A stretch of DNA of 64,000 nucleotides from Dyella sedimenti (GCF_022760995.1 NZ_JAKWJO010000011.1:1-64000); one strand, 5' to 3'; numbered from the stretch's first letter, positions 8,868-17,300 are shown. Notes: a model not told the origin generated them from the sequence alone. Translations and numbers: made by a program.

Positions 8868-9232
8868 TGCGTGCCTTTCGTATCGGAAGACGATGAGGAC
8901 GTTGGCGCTGCAACCTGCTTGCTTGCGGCGCGAGGGCGGCGCGTCGGCGCCAAGGCCAGGTCTTGCAGCTTGCGGCCAACCTTGTCGTCGGCAGCCAGGG
9001 TTTGGAGGTCGTTCTCCAGCCCGAGTACGGCCAGTACCCGGACGTAGGAACCCAGCGTGGCACCCGGATCACCGGCTTCCACCTTGTATAGCGTGGTTCG
9101 CGAAATGCCGGCGCGTTGCGCGACGACGGCATTGCTCAGCTTGCGTCGCAGCCGGGCAAGGCGCAGCCGCTCTCCCAACGCGGAGAGAAGGCGCTGTTCT
9201 TGGGGAAAGATCACGGGTGGCTTTCGTGGCAT
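8864..9232 (-). CDS. hipB: HipB-like HTH antitoxin
   Basis: 122 residues. A lambda-repressor type helix-turn-helix occupies about residues 17-70 (LGERLRLARLRRKLSNAVVAQRAGISRTTLYKVEAGDP, split here only for description), followed by a Lys/Ala/Ser-rich tail that probably contacts HipA or is protease sensitive. It is longer than E. coli HipB (88 residues) because of this tail. It is the first gene of the hipBA operon and should repress its own promoter at the AT-rich palindrome upstream. Confidence 0.9.
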   Translation of the reverse strand: MPRKPPVIFPQEQRLLSALGERLRLARLRRKLSNAVVAQRAGISRTTLYKVEAGDPGATLGSYVRVLAVLGLENDLQTLAADDKVGRKLQDLALAPTRRPRAASKQVAAPTSSSSSDTKGTQ

Positions 9233-9239
9233 GTTCTCT

Positions 9240-9280
9240 ATTGTAGGCGTTATTTGATTTATTTGTCTATAATAGCGTTA
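9240..9280 (-). promoter_or_regulatory. hipBA promoter and probable HipB operator
   Basis: An AT-rich stretch in a GC-rich setting. On the minus strand TAGACA (9269-9264) and TACAAT (9245-9240) are 18 bases apart and fit -35/-10 elements, with a very short leader before the hipB start. Two copies of AATAACGC occur at about 9274-9281 and 9247-9254 (minus strand), and AATAGCGTTATT is an imperfect palindrome, as expected for an autorepressor site. Confidence 0.5.
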
Positions 9281-9358
9281 TTCTATGCTGGGGAGGGTGT
9301 GGTAAGAGTTCCGAGACTACAGTGATACTTGTCTACGTCCTGCCCGTGGGAGATGGCC

Positions 9359-9847
9359 ATGTCTCGGATTCATGAGTTCGTTGGCGATCATTTGCCGTGT
9401 GTTGATGTGGAGCGGGCCTTGGTACACAAGGCGGCCTCGCTATGCGCCAGCACGCGTTGGCACCCCGGGGAGGCCGACGTCCAGCGCGGCCGTGCCGTAT
9501 TGCAGGAGGCTTTTGAGCAGCCACACAATCTGCCGTTGCCCGAGTTTGCCCGCTTGGCAGGCAAGTCGCGCCAGCAGATTTACAAGGACATCAAGGCGCA
9601 CCGGCTGCTGGCACTGAGCGTGGGGCCGCGAGGCCAGAAGTTGCCCGACTGGCAGCTTGATCCGGTGAAGCTGCAGCTGACGCAGGTAGTCCTGCAAAAG
9701 GCTGAAGGCATCGATCCCTGGACGATGTACCGCGCTCTGTCTGAGCCGCTCGAAGGTTTGGGCGGATGCTCGCCCATCGAATCAGTGATTGCTGGCTCCA
9801 TCGATGATATAGCCCTCGCTGTGCTCAACGTTCTGGGCGTTCACTGA
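9359..9847 (+). CDS. Orphan ParS/Xre/MbcA-like antitoxin-type DNA-binding protein
   Basis: 162 residues from the ATG at 9359, chosen because GGGAG lies six bases upstream; starts at 9353 or TTG 9329 are in frame. The middle has a helix-turn-helix-like segment PEFARLAGKSRQQIYKDIKAHRLL and the C-terminal part has WTMYRALSEPLEGLGGCSPIESV, resembling the DUF2384 region of Xre/MbcA/ParS antitoxins where a G-x-SPI/L-E motif is typical. No RES-domain toxin follows, so it is an orphan. It is transcribed divergently from hipBA. Confidence 0.5.
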   Translation: MSRIHEFVGDHLPCVDVERALVHKAASLCASTRWHPGEADVQRGRAVLQEAFEQPHNLPLPEFARLAGKSRQQIYKDIKAHRLLALSVGPRGQKLPDWQLDPVKLQLTQVVLQKAEGIDPWTMYRALSEPLEGLGGCSPIESVIAGSIDDIALAVLNVLGVH

Positions 9848-10224
9848 AGCTGGACCCAGAGCCACGTTGGCGGGCGAAGTCCGGCTTTGTCTGACTGCCG
9901 TCCGTGTGTGTGCATGCCCAGTTGGGGCGACTAGCTGTCGCGCGGGCATACGATGGTGGCTGTGCCTTGCTTGTTCGATGGCGCGAGAGCGATGAGGCGT
10001 TGCATGAGGTGCGGCTCTGCTGGATATGAGTCCTTGGACGTCGGTAGCGGTTTGTAGAAAGTGGTTGTTGCTTGGGGCGAAGAACAAGGTTAAAATTGAG
10101 GCATTCACTGATCCCCTTCAGTGAAAGAAGGGTTTGGGAACAACGACTTAGCGCCCTAGTGCATGACTCGTTTCCCGCTCCAAACAAGTTTCCGCGGCAT
10201 GCCATCGGTGCTGCGGATTTTCGG
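9848..10224. other. Gene-free region at the island/core boundary
   Basis: About 375 bases between the orphan antitoxin and the phospholipase D-like gene. I see no supported gene; a weak inverted repeat (TTCACTG / CAGTGAA) occurs near 10104-10125. GC rises after this point, so it may mark the right edge of the defence island, but I see no direct repeat or integrase to prove it. Confidence 0.35.
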
Positions 10225-10248
10225 GAAAAGGGGCGAAAGCCCCTTTTC
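10225..10248 (-). terminator. Hairpin terminator downstream of the PLD-like gene
   Basis: Perfect 10-base-pair stem GAAAAGGGGC / GCCCCTTTTC with a GAAA tetraloop, 24 bases beyond the stop of the minus-strand gene at 10273. The stem itself ends in T residues in both directions, so it may act bidirectionally. Confidence 0.7.
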
Positions 10249-10272
10249 TCGTTTCCGCGTTCCCCGATCGGC

Positions 10273-11607
10273 TCAATGCGTACGCGGCGGCTCGTAGTGT
10301 TCGCCCGGCGCGATGGCGGTGACGTAGGGGCCGTTCCAGTCGCGGTCGAAGATGTCGATGAGGGTTTTCGCCGGCGCATTGCCTTGCACGAATACCGACG
10401 CGTCCACGGTGGTGTGGAAGTAGCTCCATTCCCAGTTGCCGGTGCCGATGTAGACGCTGCGGTCGTCGGCGACCGCATACTTGGCGTGCTCGACCCGGGC
10501 GTAGGGGATGAAGCCGCGCGGCGACGGCGGCAGCTGGCTGTACCTGACCCCGACATTGGGCAGGACGGCCAGGCTTTTCAGGTAGGCCTGCATGGGTTCG
10601 CGCAAGGCCCAGTCGGCCACGATGATGCGCACCTGCACGCCGCGCGCCGCCGCATCGCGCACCGCCGTGTCGATATCGGCCCACCAGCCGTGGGGGCCGA
10701 ACTGGCGGATGGCCGAAAGCGTCATGACCTGGATGCGCAGCGTGTGCTGGCTGGCCTCGATCATGTTGACCAGGGCCGGCTGTTCCGCGCTGATCCAACG
10801 CGGCATCAGCGATGGCGGGCTGAACGCCGGGAAGGCGACCAGGGGATCGTTGCCGCCGGCATCCAGCAGGACTGGATCCATGGCGGTCACCGGCTGGAAG
10901 GACGGTGGCGCGACGGCCCGCTCGGCGGCCTTCGGCAGGTCGGGCTGCCTGGCCAGTTGCCAGTCGAACTCGAAGGCCGCCTCGAAGGTTTGCGCAAAGC
11001 GCGGATTGTTGATGCGCGCGCCGATTTCATGGATCTGGTCCAGTGCCCGCCAGTCCCAGTTCTGGCTGCCGACGAACACGCTGGTGCCGTCGACCACCAT
11101 GTACTTGGCATGCAGCACGCCGCCCGTGAGGGCTTTCACGGGCAATACCTGGAGATCGATGCCGGGTGCCTGCCGCAGCTGGTCGATGCTGACCTGGTTC
11201 TCCTTGAGCATGTCCTGGTCGACCAGGATGCGCACGGCGACGCCATGGCGTGCGCGGTCGACCAGCGCGTCGAGTACGGGCGATAGCGGGCCGCCGGGTT
11301 CATCGGCAATGTAGAAGGCCGCGATGTCGATGCGCTGTTGAGCGCCATGGATCATCTGCAACCATACCGCCTGCGTGCGCGGCAGGCCCGGTTCGCCATA
11401 GCCGGTGGCCTCCGGCACGCTCTCGACGATCTGGAAGTCGGGCACCCTGGCTGCCGTGGCGACGGCATGCACGGGTAGCGGGTTGCCGGCCATGAACAGG
11501 CCCAGGCTGCCGGCCAGGGCGGCCAGTTTGCGCTTGGACGCATCGCCACGGATGGTGCGGATGCTGGAAGCGATCATGGGGATAGGGGCGACCTCAGCCA
11601 TGGACAT
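10273..11607 (-). CDS. Secreted phospholipase D-like protein with two HKD motifs
   Basis: About 444 residues from the ATG at 11607, which has GGGA seven bases upstream; ATG codons at 11601 and 11577 are alternatives. The N-terminus has a basic stretch and hydrophobic core (LAALAGSLGLFMAGN) ending in VHA, consistent with export. Two phospholipase-D motifs are intact: HAKYMVVDGTSVFVGSQNWD and HAKYAVADDRSVYIGTGNWE (HxKxxxxD plus downstream GS/GTxN). Members hydrolyse or transfer phosphodiesters, including cardiolipin synthases and nucleases; the substrate here is unknown. It overlaps the end of the broken cupredoxin gene, so both were probably one operon behind the Zur-like box at 11986. Confidence 0.85.
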   Translation of the reverse strand: MSMAEVAPIPMIASSIRTIRGDASKRKLAALAGSLGLFMAGNPLPVHAVATAARVPDFQIVESVPEATGYGEPGLPRTQAVWLQMIHGAQQRIDIAAFYIADEPGGPLSPVLDALVDRARHGVAVRILVDQDMLKENQVSIDQLRQAPGIDLQVLPVKALTGGVLHAKYMVVDGTSVFVGSQNWDWRALDQIHEIGARINNPRFAQTFEAAFEFDWQLARQPDLPKAAERAVAPPSFQPVTAMDPVLLDAGGNDPLVAFPAFSPPSLMPRWISAEQPALVNMIEASQHTLRIQVMTLSAIRQFGPHGWWADIDTAVRDAAARGVQVRIIVADWALREPMQAYLKSLAVLPNVGVRYSQLPPSPRGFIPYARVEHAKYAVADDRSVYIGTGNWEWSYFHTTVDASVFVQGNAPAKTLIDIFDRDWNGPYVTAIAPGEHYEPPRTH

Positions 11608-11946
11608 CCAATTGTCCCTGCATGCCGGCGGCATAGTGGCCCGGGACGTGGCAGGCGTAATACAGCGTGCCGGGGCGGCTGAAGGTCCAGATCAATGAGC
11701 TTGTCTGTCCGGCATCGATCGAAACGCTATTAGTCTCGTCGCCCATCTTCATGGTTGGCATGGCGGCTATTTCCTTGTCGTGTGCTTGCTGTTCGGCGAG
11801 GTCGCCTATGACGAATTCGTGCGGCCCGAACCGGAAGCCGGCCGCTTGTCCTTGGGCTGGGGCATGGCGGATGGATAGGCGTGCACCGGCATGAGCGCGG
11901 CCAGCCATCCCATGGCCAGAAGAGGGCGGATGAGCGTGGGCCGCAT
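11594..11946 (-). pseudogene. Broken cupredoxin (plastocyanin-like copper protein) gene
   Basis: An ATG at 11946 with AGGAG upstream opens a good signal peptide (MRPTLIRPLLAMGWLAALMP then VHA), but that frame stops at 11806. The C-terminal half of a cupredoxin is present in a different frame ending at 11594: FGPHEFVIGDLAEQQAHDKE and the type 1 copper site YYACHVPGHYAAGM (Cys, His, Met). The first beta strands of the fold (about 35 residues before HEFVIGD) are missing in every frame, so the lesion is a deletion with frame change rather than a single-base error. The copper ligand His in HEFVIGD is retained, but no intact exported product can be made. Confidence 0.65.
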
Positions 11947-11985
11947 TGGAATGCTCCTGTCCAGGGACGGAGGCGGTTGATGAAT

Positions 11986-12005
11986 TGTTACATTATAACA
12001 TAACA
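11986..12005. promoter_or_regulatory. Zur-like operator 1 (cobW / cupredoxin-PLD divergent promoter)
   Basis: TGTTACATTATAACATAACA is a 20-base palindrome (TGTTA..TTATAA..TAACA). It lies between the divergent cupredoxin remnant (start 11946) and the COG0523 GTPase (start 12057). Its TATAAC core matches the other two boxes in this region and resembles gammaproteobacterial Zur sites. Zur itself is not in the window. Confidence 0.65.
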
Positions 12006-12056
12006 TATCTGTCGAGCTCAGCCCCAAGACATACACCCATTCCATTCGAGGCCGCC

Positions 12057-13280
12057 ATGCCAACTACCGATCCGCGCCTGCCTGTCACCGTGTTGTCCGG
12101 TTTCCTGGGGGCCGGCAAGACCACCTTGTTGAATCATGTCCTGGCCAATCGCGAGGGGCTTCGCGTGGCGGTCATCGTCAACGACATGAGCGAGGTCAAC
12201 ATCGATGCGTCGCTGGTGGAGCGGGGGGCCGAGAACGCAGGTGCCGCCCTGTCGCGCACCGACGAGAAAATGGTCGAGATGAGCAATGGATGCATCTGCT
12301 GCACCCTGCGCGAGGACCTGCTGACCGAGGTTCGCCAGCTAGCCGCGGCCGGCCGCTTCGACTACCTGCTGATCGAGTCGACCGGCGTCGGCGAACCGAT
12401 GCCGGTGGCCGCCACGTTCGACTTCCGCGACGAACACGGTCGCTCCCTGGGCGACCTGGCGCGTATCGATACGATGGTCACGGTGGTCGACGCGGTGAAC
12501 CTGCTGCGCGATTTCTCGGGCAGGGATCTGCTGGCCCAGCGCGGGGAAGTGGCGTCCGAGGCGGATGACCGGACCTTGGCGGCCCTGCTGGCCGAGCAGG
12601 TCGAATTCGCCGACGTGGTCGTGATCGGCAAGGTCGACCTGGTGGACGAAGCGCAGCTCGAACGGGTGACGGCGGTCGTCAAGGCCCTGAATCCGGTGGC
12701 CGACATCGCGCATGCCCGGCAGGGGCGCGTACCGTTGAAAAAGATCCTGCATACCGGGCGTTTCGACCTGGACCGTGCCAGTGCATTCGCCGGTTGGGCG
12801 CGTGAACTGGCAGGCCAGCATGAGCCCGAGACGGAGGCCTACGGCATCGACAGTTTCGTGCTGCGTACGCGCCAGCCACTGCATCCGAAACGTTTCGCCG
12901 ATTTCATGGAAATGCCGCTGCCAGGGATCCTGCGCGCCAAGGGCTACGTGTGGTTCGGGAGCCGGCCCGAGTGGGCGGTGTCGTATTCGCGCGCCGGCAA
13001 TACCGCGACGGTGGAACCGGTCGGGCACTGGTGGGCGGCGGTTCCCCGGACACGCTGGCCGGCACCCGGCACGCCCGCGCGCCTTGGCATCATGGCCCAT
13101 TGGCAGGAGCCCTACGGCGACCGCATCAACGAGGTGGTGTTCATTGGCAGCGGCATGGACCGTGCGTCGATCGAGCGCGCCTTCGCATCGTGCCACCTCA
13201 ATGGCATCGAGATGCACAAAGGCATCGAGCATTGGAGGCGGCTGCCGGATCCCTTTCCGGCGTGGCGACGGACGCAGTGA
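12057..13280 (+). CDS. COG0523 (CobW/ZagA-type) metallochaperone GTPase
   Basis: 407 residues from the ATG at 12057; the longer frame runs back through the operator and is unlikely. Motifs: Walker A GFLGAGKTTLLNH near residue 13, the metal-binding GCICCTLREDL (CxCC) near 77, LIESTGVGEP near 104 and the guanine-specificity motif GKVDLVDE near 190. The C-terminal CobW_C domain covers about 270-400. COG0523 proteins supply zinc to client enzymes when zinc is scarce; the Zur-like box 50 bases upstream supports that role over cobalt insertion. Downstream, a second Zur-like box precedes the peptidase gene. Confidence 0.88.
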   Translation: MPTTDPRLPVTVLSGFLGAGKTTLLNHVLANREGLRVAVIVNDMSEVNIDASLVERGAENAGAALSRTDEKMVEMSNGCICCTLREDLLTEVRQLAAAGRFDYLLIESTGVGEPMPVAATFDFRDEHGRSLGDLARIDTMVTVVDAVNLLRDFSGRDLLAQRGEVASEADDRTLAALLAEQVEFADVVVIGKVDLVDEAQLERVTAVVKALNPVADIAHARQGRVPLKKILHTGRFDLDRASAFAGWARELAGQHEPETEAYGIDSFVLRTRQPLHPKRFADFMEMPLPGILRAKGYVWFGSRPEWAVSYSRAGNTATVEPVGHWWAAVPRTRWPAPGTPARLGIMAHWQEPYGDRINEVVFIGSGMDRASIERAFASCHLNGIEMHKGIEHWRRLPDPFPAWRRTQ

Positions 13281-13368
13281 CGGCGGCGCGCAGGTGAGCG
13301 TCGCTCCCATGCCGTGCTCTACCGGCGTTGCGGCTCCCGCATGGCCCATCGACGGGTCATGAGTCATG

Positions 13369-13385
13369 TTGTTATAAAGTAACAA
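13369..13385. promoter_or_regulatory. Zur-like operator 2 upstream of M13 peptidase
   Basis: TTGTTATAAAGTAACAA has perfect TTGTTA / TAACAA arms around a 5-base centre. It sits in a 224-base gap between the GTPase and the M13 peptidase, about 120 bases before the peptidase start. Half-site GTTA/TAAC is shared with the boxes at 11986 and 16540. Confidence 0.55.
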
Positions 13386-13504
13386 TTGACTGCATACTCG
13401 ATCCACGTCCGTGGCGTGGCGCAGACAGCGCGCGTCGCGGGCGGGATGGCCGCCGGCGTACCAGTTCGACGGCCACGGCTCGGGTCGATTAGACGGGGAT
13501 ATGC

Positions 13505-15643
13505 ATGAGTAGACCGTATGTGATGCCGCGCGCGATCGCGGTGGCGATAAGCTTTGCCTTGACGCTGGCTGCCTGTGGCAAGCCGGACGAATCCACGTCC
13601 TCCGCGGCGGCCCGCACCGTACCGGCACCCTCCGCCAGCGCGGAGGTGATGGCGGGTGCGTCACCGCGCGGCGAGGGCATTCTTGATGTGAATGAGTTGG
13701 GGCCCGCCGGTGAGGCCTGCCAGGACTTCAACGGCTTCGTGAATGCCAAATGGATCGCGGCCAATCCCATTCCCGCCGACCAGACCCGCTGGGGCGCCTT
13801 CAATATCCTCAACGAGGCAAGCCTGAAGACCCAGCATGACCTCGTGGAGGCGGCGAGCCAACGCGCCGACGGCGCCCAGGCCGGCTCGATCGAGCAGAAG
13901 ATCGGCTGGCTGTACCGTTCCGGCATGGACGAGGCCACGATCGAGAAGAACGGCTTCGCGCCGCTCAAGCCAAAGCTGGCAGCCATCGCTGGCTTGAACA
14001 GTGGAGCGGACGTGGCCGACTTCATCAGGAAGAGCTTTGCCGATGGCGATGCCCAGGTGTTCCAGTTCGGCGCTGGCGCCGACTTCCAGCACGCCGACTT
14101 GCAGATCGGTTTCGCCAACGAGGGCGGCCTGGGGCTGCCTACCAAGGATTACTACACCGGACCGGACTACAAGGCGATCCGCGATGCCTACGTCGCCTAT
14201 ATCGCCAAGTCGTTCGAGCTCACGGGCATACCCGAGGCGGAGGCCGCGAAGCAGGCGAGCGATGTATTGAAGTTCGAGACGTCGCTGGCCGCCGCCTCGC
14301 TATCGCCGGTGGAAGAGCGCGACCTGAAAAACCAATACCATTTCGTCAGCGTGGCGGAAGCGGACAAGGTCACGCCGAACTTCCCCTGGGAAGCGTTCTT
14401 CGAGGCCCAGGGTATAACGGCCGGCAAGAGCTTCTCGCTGTCGCAGCCGGCCTTCTTCGCCCAGTTCGACAAGATGCTCGCCACTACGCCCATCGGCGAA
14501 TGGCAGGCCTACCTGCGCTTCCATGCGATCGACGATGCCTCGCCTTACCTGAGCAAGGCTTTCCAGGACAACCGCTTCGCGTTCTACGGCACTACCCTGG
14601 AGGGGCAGCCGCAGCAGCGTCCGCGCTGGAAGCGTGTGCTCGGCGCCGTGAACGGCGGCATGGGAGAGGCACTTGGCCAGCTATACGTGGCCAAGGTGTT
14701 CACGCCACAGGCCAAGCAGCGCGCCGAGGAACTGGTCGCCAACATCCGCAATGCGCTCAAGGCGCGCATCGAAAACGTGGACTGGATGAGCGACCAGACC
14801 AAGGCCAGGGCCATCGACAAGTGGAACAAGTTCCTGCCGAAGATCGGCTATCCCGATCATTGGCGCGACTGGTCAGCACTGGCCATCACGCCGGACAACT
14901 ACTACGCCAACGTCCAGGCGGCCGCCAGATTCAACTATCACTACGACATCGCCCATATCGGCAGGCCGACCGATCGCAAGGAATGGGGCATGACGCCGCA
15001 GACGGTCAATGCATATTACGACCCGGGCACCAATACCATCAACTTCCCTGCGGCGATCCTGCAGCCGCCGTTCTTCTATGCCGAGGGCGACGACGCGCTC
15101 AATTACGGCGGCATCGGCGCCGTCATCGGGCACGAATCCAGCCATGGCTTCGATGACCAGGGGCACCAGTTCGACGGCGACGGCAACAAGAACAACTGGT
15201 GGACACCGCAGGATGAAAGCCAGTTCGAGGCACGCACCGCCAAGCTGGTGCAGCAGTTCAACGCATACGCGCCGATCAAGGACAAGCCCGACGTCCACGT
15301 CAACGGCGAGCTGACTCTGGGCGAGAACATCGCCGACCTGGGCGGCATCAACGTCGCCTATGACGCGCTGCAGATGGTCCTGAAGGCCAACCCGGTGGAA
15401 GCCTCGCGGAAGATAGACGGCTATACCGAAGATCAGCGCTTCTTCCTGAACTGGGCCCGGGTGTGGCGTGGCAGCACGCGCGAAAAGGCCGAGATATTGC
15501 AGCTCAATACCGATCCGCATGCGCCGGAGTCGGTCCGCGCGATGGCGGCGCCTTCCAACATGCCGGCCTTCGCCGCGGCATTTCAGTGCAAGCCGGGAGA
15601 TGCCATGGTTCGTCCGGCGGACAAGCAAGTGAAGATCTGGTAA
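13505..15643 (+). CDS. M13-family zinc metallopeptidase, lipoprotein (PepO/neprilysin-like)
   Basis: 712 residues. The N-terminus MSRPYVMPRAIAVAISFALT followed by LAACGK is a lipoprotein signal with lipobox Leu-Ala-Ala-Cys. The zinc site is VIGHESSHGFDD near residue 540 (HExxH) and the third ligand Glu is in GENIADLGG near 606; the NAYY substrate-binding motif and the terminal KIW of M13 enzymes are also present. The enzyme should be an endopeptidase in the periplasm or outer-membrane leaflet. The Zur-like box upstream suggests induction in low zinc, which is unexpected for a zinc enzyme unless it scavenges peptides or releases metal. Confidence 0.93.
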   Translation: MSRPYVMPRAIAVAISFALTLAACGKPDESTSSAAARTVPAPSASAEVMAGASPRGEGILDVNELGPAGEACQDFNGFVNAKWIAANPIPADQTRWGAFNILNEASLKTQHDLVEAASQRADGAQAGSIEQKIGWLYRSGMDEATIEKNGFAPLKPKLAAIAGLNSGADVADFIRKSFADGDAQVFQFGAGADFQHADLQIGFANEGGLGLPTKDYYTGPDYKAIRDAYVAYIAKSFELTGIPEAEAAKQASDVLKFETSLAAASLSPVEERDLKNQYHFVSVAEADKVTPNFPWEAFFEAQGITAGKSFSLSQPAFFAQFDKMLATTPIGEWQAYLRFHAIDDASPYLSKAFQDNRFAFYGTTLEGQPQQRPRWKRVLGAVNGGMGEALGQLYVAKVFTPQAKQRAEELVANIRNALKARIENVDWMSDQTKARAIDKWNKFLPKIGYPDHWRDWSALAITPDNYYANVQAAARFNYHYDIAHIGRPTDRKEWGMTPQTVNAYYDPGTNTINFPAAILQPPFFYAEGDDALNYGGIGAVIGHESSHGFDDQGHQFDGDGNKNNWWTPQDESQFEARTAKLVQQFNAYAPIKDKPDVHVNGELTLGENIADLGGINVAYDALQMVLKANPVEASRKIDGYTEDQRFFLNWARVWRGSTREKAEILQLNTDPHAPESVRAMAAPSNMPAFAAAFQCKPGDAMVRPADKQVKIW

Positions 15644-15773
15644 CACCCTGCGAAAACGCGCCTGTGCCATCGCATCACGGCATTCGCCGTGGTGCGGTGG
15701 GGGCAGACTCGCCGCAATCGGTGCGCCGCTGCCACCCGGCATCTATCCGCTGTGTTGTCGGCGGCGTCAGAGG

Positions 15774-16520
15774 TCAGCGGCCATGGTCAAGCACGGCGGC
15801 CAGCCACATGAACGCCATGCCGACGGCCACGCCCATTGCGGGTGTAAAGCGATGGCCAGGCCCTACATTCGCCCACAGGCCGGGCAGCACATCGCCGCAT
15901 GCCAGATAGAGCGTCGTGCCTACCGCCACGGCCAGGCTCGTTCCGAGGAAGGCCGGCGAATGGCCTACGAGCGCAATGCTCATGGCGCCGAGCGGAATCG
16001 TTGCCGTGGTGGCGATCGAGAGCAGGAAGGCGCGGCGCGGCCTGTAGCCACCAGCAACCAGCACGCCGGCGTTGGCGATTTCCCGCGGCAGCTCGTGCGC
16101 CAGGATGGCCAGGGCGACCACGAAGCCGAGCGTGCGATCAATGGCGAAACTGGCGCCGATCACCACGCCGTCGACCAGGTGATGGAGTGCATCGCCCATG
16201 ATATCCATGCGGGCGAAGACGGCCGTGGCCGCCGGTGTATTCATGGCGCGCACGCCGCATTCGATGCAGAGCAGGCCGAGGATGCCGAACGACACGCGCG
16301 TGCCCACTTGCCCTGGTGTGAGACCGTGGGCCATGGCCTCGGGCAGCATGTGCAGGAGGGCGTCGCCGAGCAGCAATCCGGCGGCGGCTGCCTGCAGCCA
16401 CGGCAGCCACGCCTGCAGGCGGCGCGGCGTCAGCCATACGACGAGCCTGGCCGAGAGCGACGCGGTGGCGACGGCCACGCTGGCCCCCAGCATGCCGGAC
16501 AGATCCAATCCCTGCTGCAT
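15774..16520 (-). CDS. ZIP-family zinc/divalent metal transporter
   Basis: 248 residues from the ATG at 16520; upstream in-frame starts would translate the operator. About seven or eight hydrophobic segments. The ZIP metal-binding helices are visible: DALHHLVDGVVIGASF near residue 110 and LAILAHELPREIANAG near 139 (HELPxE signature). ZIP proteins import Zn2+ (also Fe2+, Mn2+) into the cytoplasm. A perfect palindrome of Zur type lies 20 bases upstream, so repression by zinc-loaded Zur is likely. It is convergent with the M13 peptidase gene. Confidence 0.9.
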   Translation of the reverse strand: MQQGLDLSGMLGASVAVATASLSARLVVWLTPRRLQAWLPWLQAAAAGLLLGDALLHMLPEAMAHGLTPGQVGTRVSFGILGLLCIECGVRAMNTPAATAVFARMDIMGDALHHLVDGVVIGASFAIDRTLGFVVALAILAHELPREIANAGVLVAGGYRPRRAFLLSIATTATIPLGAMSIALVGHSPAFLGTSLAVAVGTTLYLACGDVLPGLWANVGPGHRFTPAMGVAVGMAFMWLAAVLDHGR

Positions 16521-16539
16521 GGCGCGCTTCAGTCCAAAA

Positions 16540-16563
16540 AATGAAATGTTATAACATTTCATT
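16540..16563. promoter_or_regulatory. Zur-like operator 3 upstream of ZIP transporter
   Basis: A perfect 24-base palindrome whose core is GAAATGTTATAACATTTC. The outer parts GAAATGTTAT and ATAACATTTC match the arms of the E. coli Zur-box consensus, with the centre shortened. It begins 20 bases upstream of the ZIP start codon, where it would overlap the promoter. Confidence 0.75.
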
Positions 16564-16640
16564 AAAGGGTGCCAAGGTATCCGGGTATCGGTATAGGCCA
16601 TTCCGAGACGGCCGACATGCCGGCCGGTGTCCGGTTCAGT

Positions 16641-17300
16641 TCATAGTCCCGGATGCATGGTGATCGTGCAGTCGAGGTCCTGCAGTTCATCGCCGCTGCC
16701 ACGGTCGCCCCGGGCAGGGTCGGCATGGCCGCTGAGCAGGATGAAACCCGGATGGCCGTCCGGCGAGTACGCGCCCACCACGACCAGGCTGTGCGAAGCC
16801 ATCGTGTCGCCGTGAGGCAGGGCTTCGGCCAGGACCTTGAACGGGTCGACCGCCAGTGTTTCCCCATCGACCCATCGCGCCTGGTAGTCGTGTCGATGCG
16901 GGGGCAGGGGATCGCTCAATGGGTGCCATTGCCCGGTGATCGCGGGCAACAGGTGCCGCAAGGTGGCGCGCACGTCCGGCCGGATGCAATCCACATGGAT
17001 ATGCGACTGGTCCTGCGAGCGTCCCGGCGCGGAGTTGACCACCAGGCTCAGCGAGTCGCGCGGCAGGGACGCATGCAGGGCGGCTTCCACGTAGAAGCGT
17101 GCAGCCCAGGCATCGGCGAAATAGTTGGGTGCGTCAGGGGCTTGCAATGCGGGGCTTTCAATGCCGCTGACGCGCGCAAGCGGAAGTACCAGATATTGAT
17201 AGCGCCCGGCTCGATCCCCTGTCCGCCGAAGGCTTGAATTGAGGCGTTTATGACATATCAATTGCAGAGCGAAGGGGCCGTATCGCACTGGTATCGCCAT
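16641..17300 (-). pseudogene. cdh: CDP-diacylglycerol diphosphatase, N-terminally truncated
   Basis: The frame matches Cdh (CDP-diacylglycerol pyrophosphatase, HIT-like): YQYLVLPLARVSGIESPAL, then NSAPGRSQDQSHIHVDCIRP with the conserved HIHxxC, and a C-terminal ELQDLDCTITM. E. coli Cdh has about 75 residues before the YQYL motif, comprising a membrane anchor, a conserved cysteine and a PCA motif. Here the nearest plausible start (ATG 17300) leaves about 32 unrelated residues, and none of the missing parts is found in other frames before the divergent gene at 17378. The gene is therefore probably 5'-truncated and non-functional; a shortened active protein is not excluded. Confidence 0.6.

Noticed and set aside
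9848..10224. Possible RNA gene near 10100-10200
   Set aside because: A short inverted repeat is present but there is no cloverleaf or known RNA signature, so it is left as gene-free.
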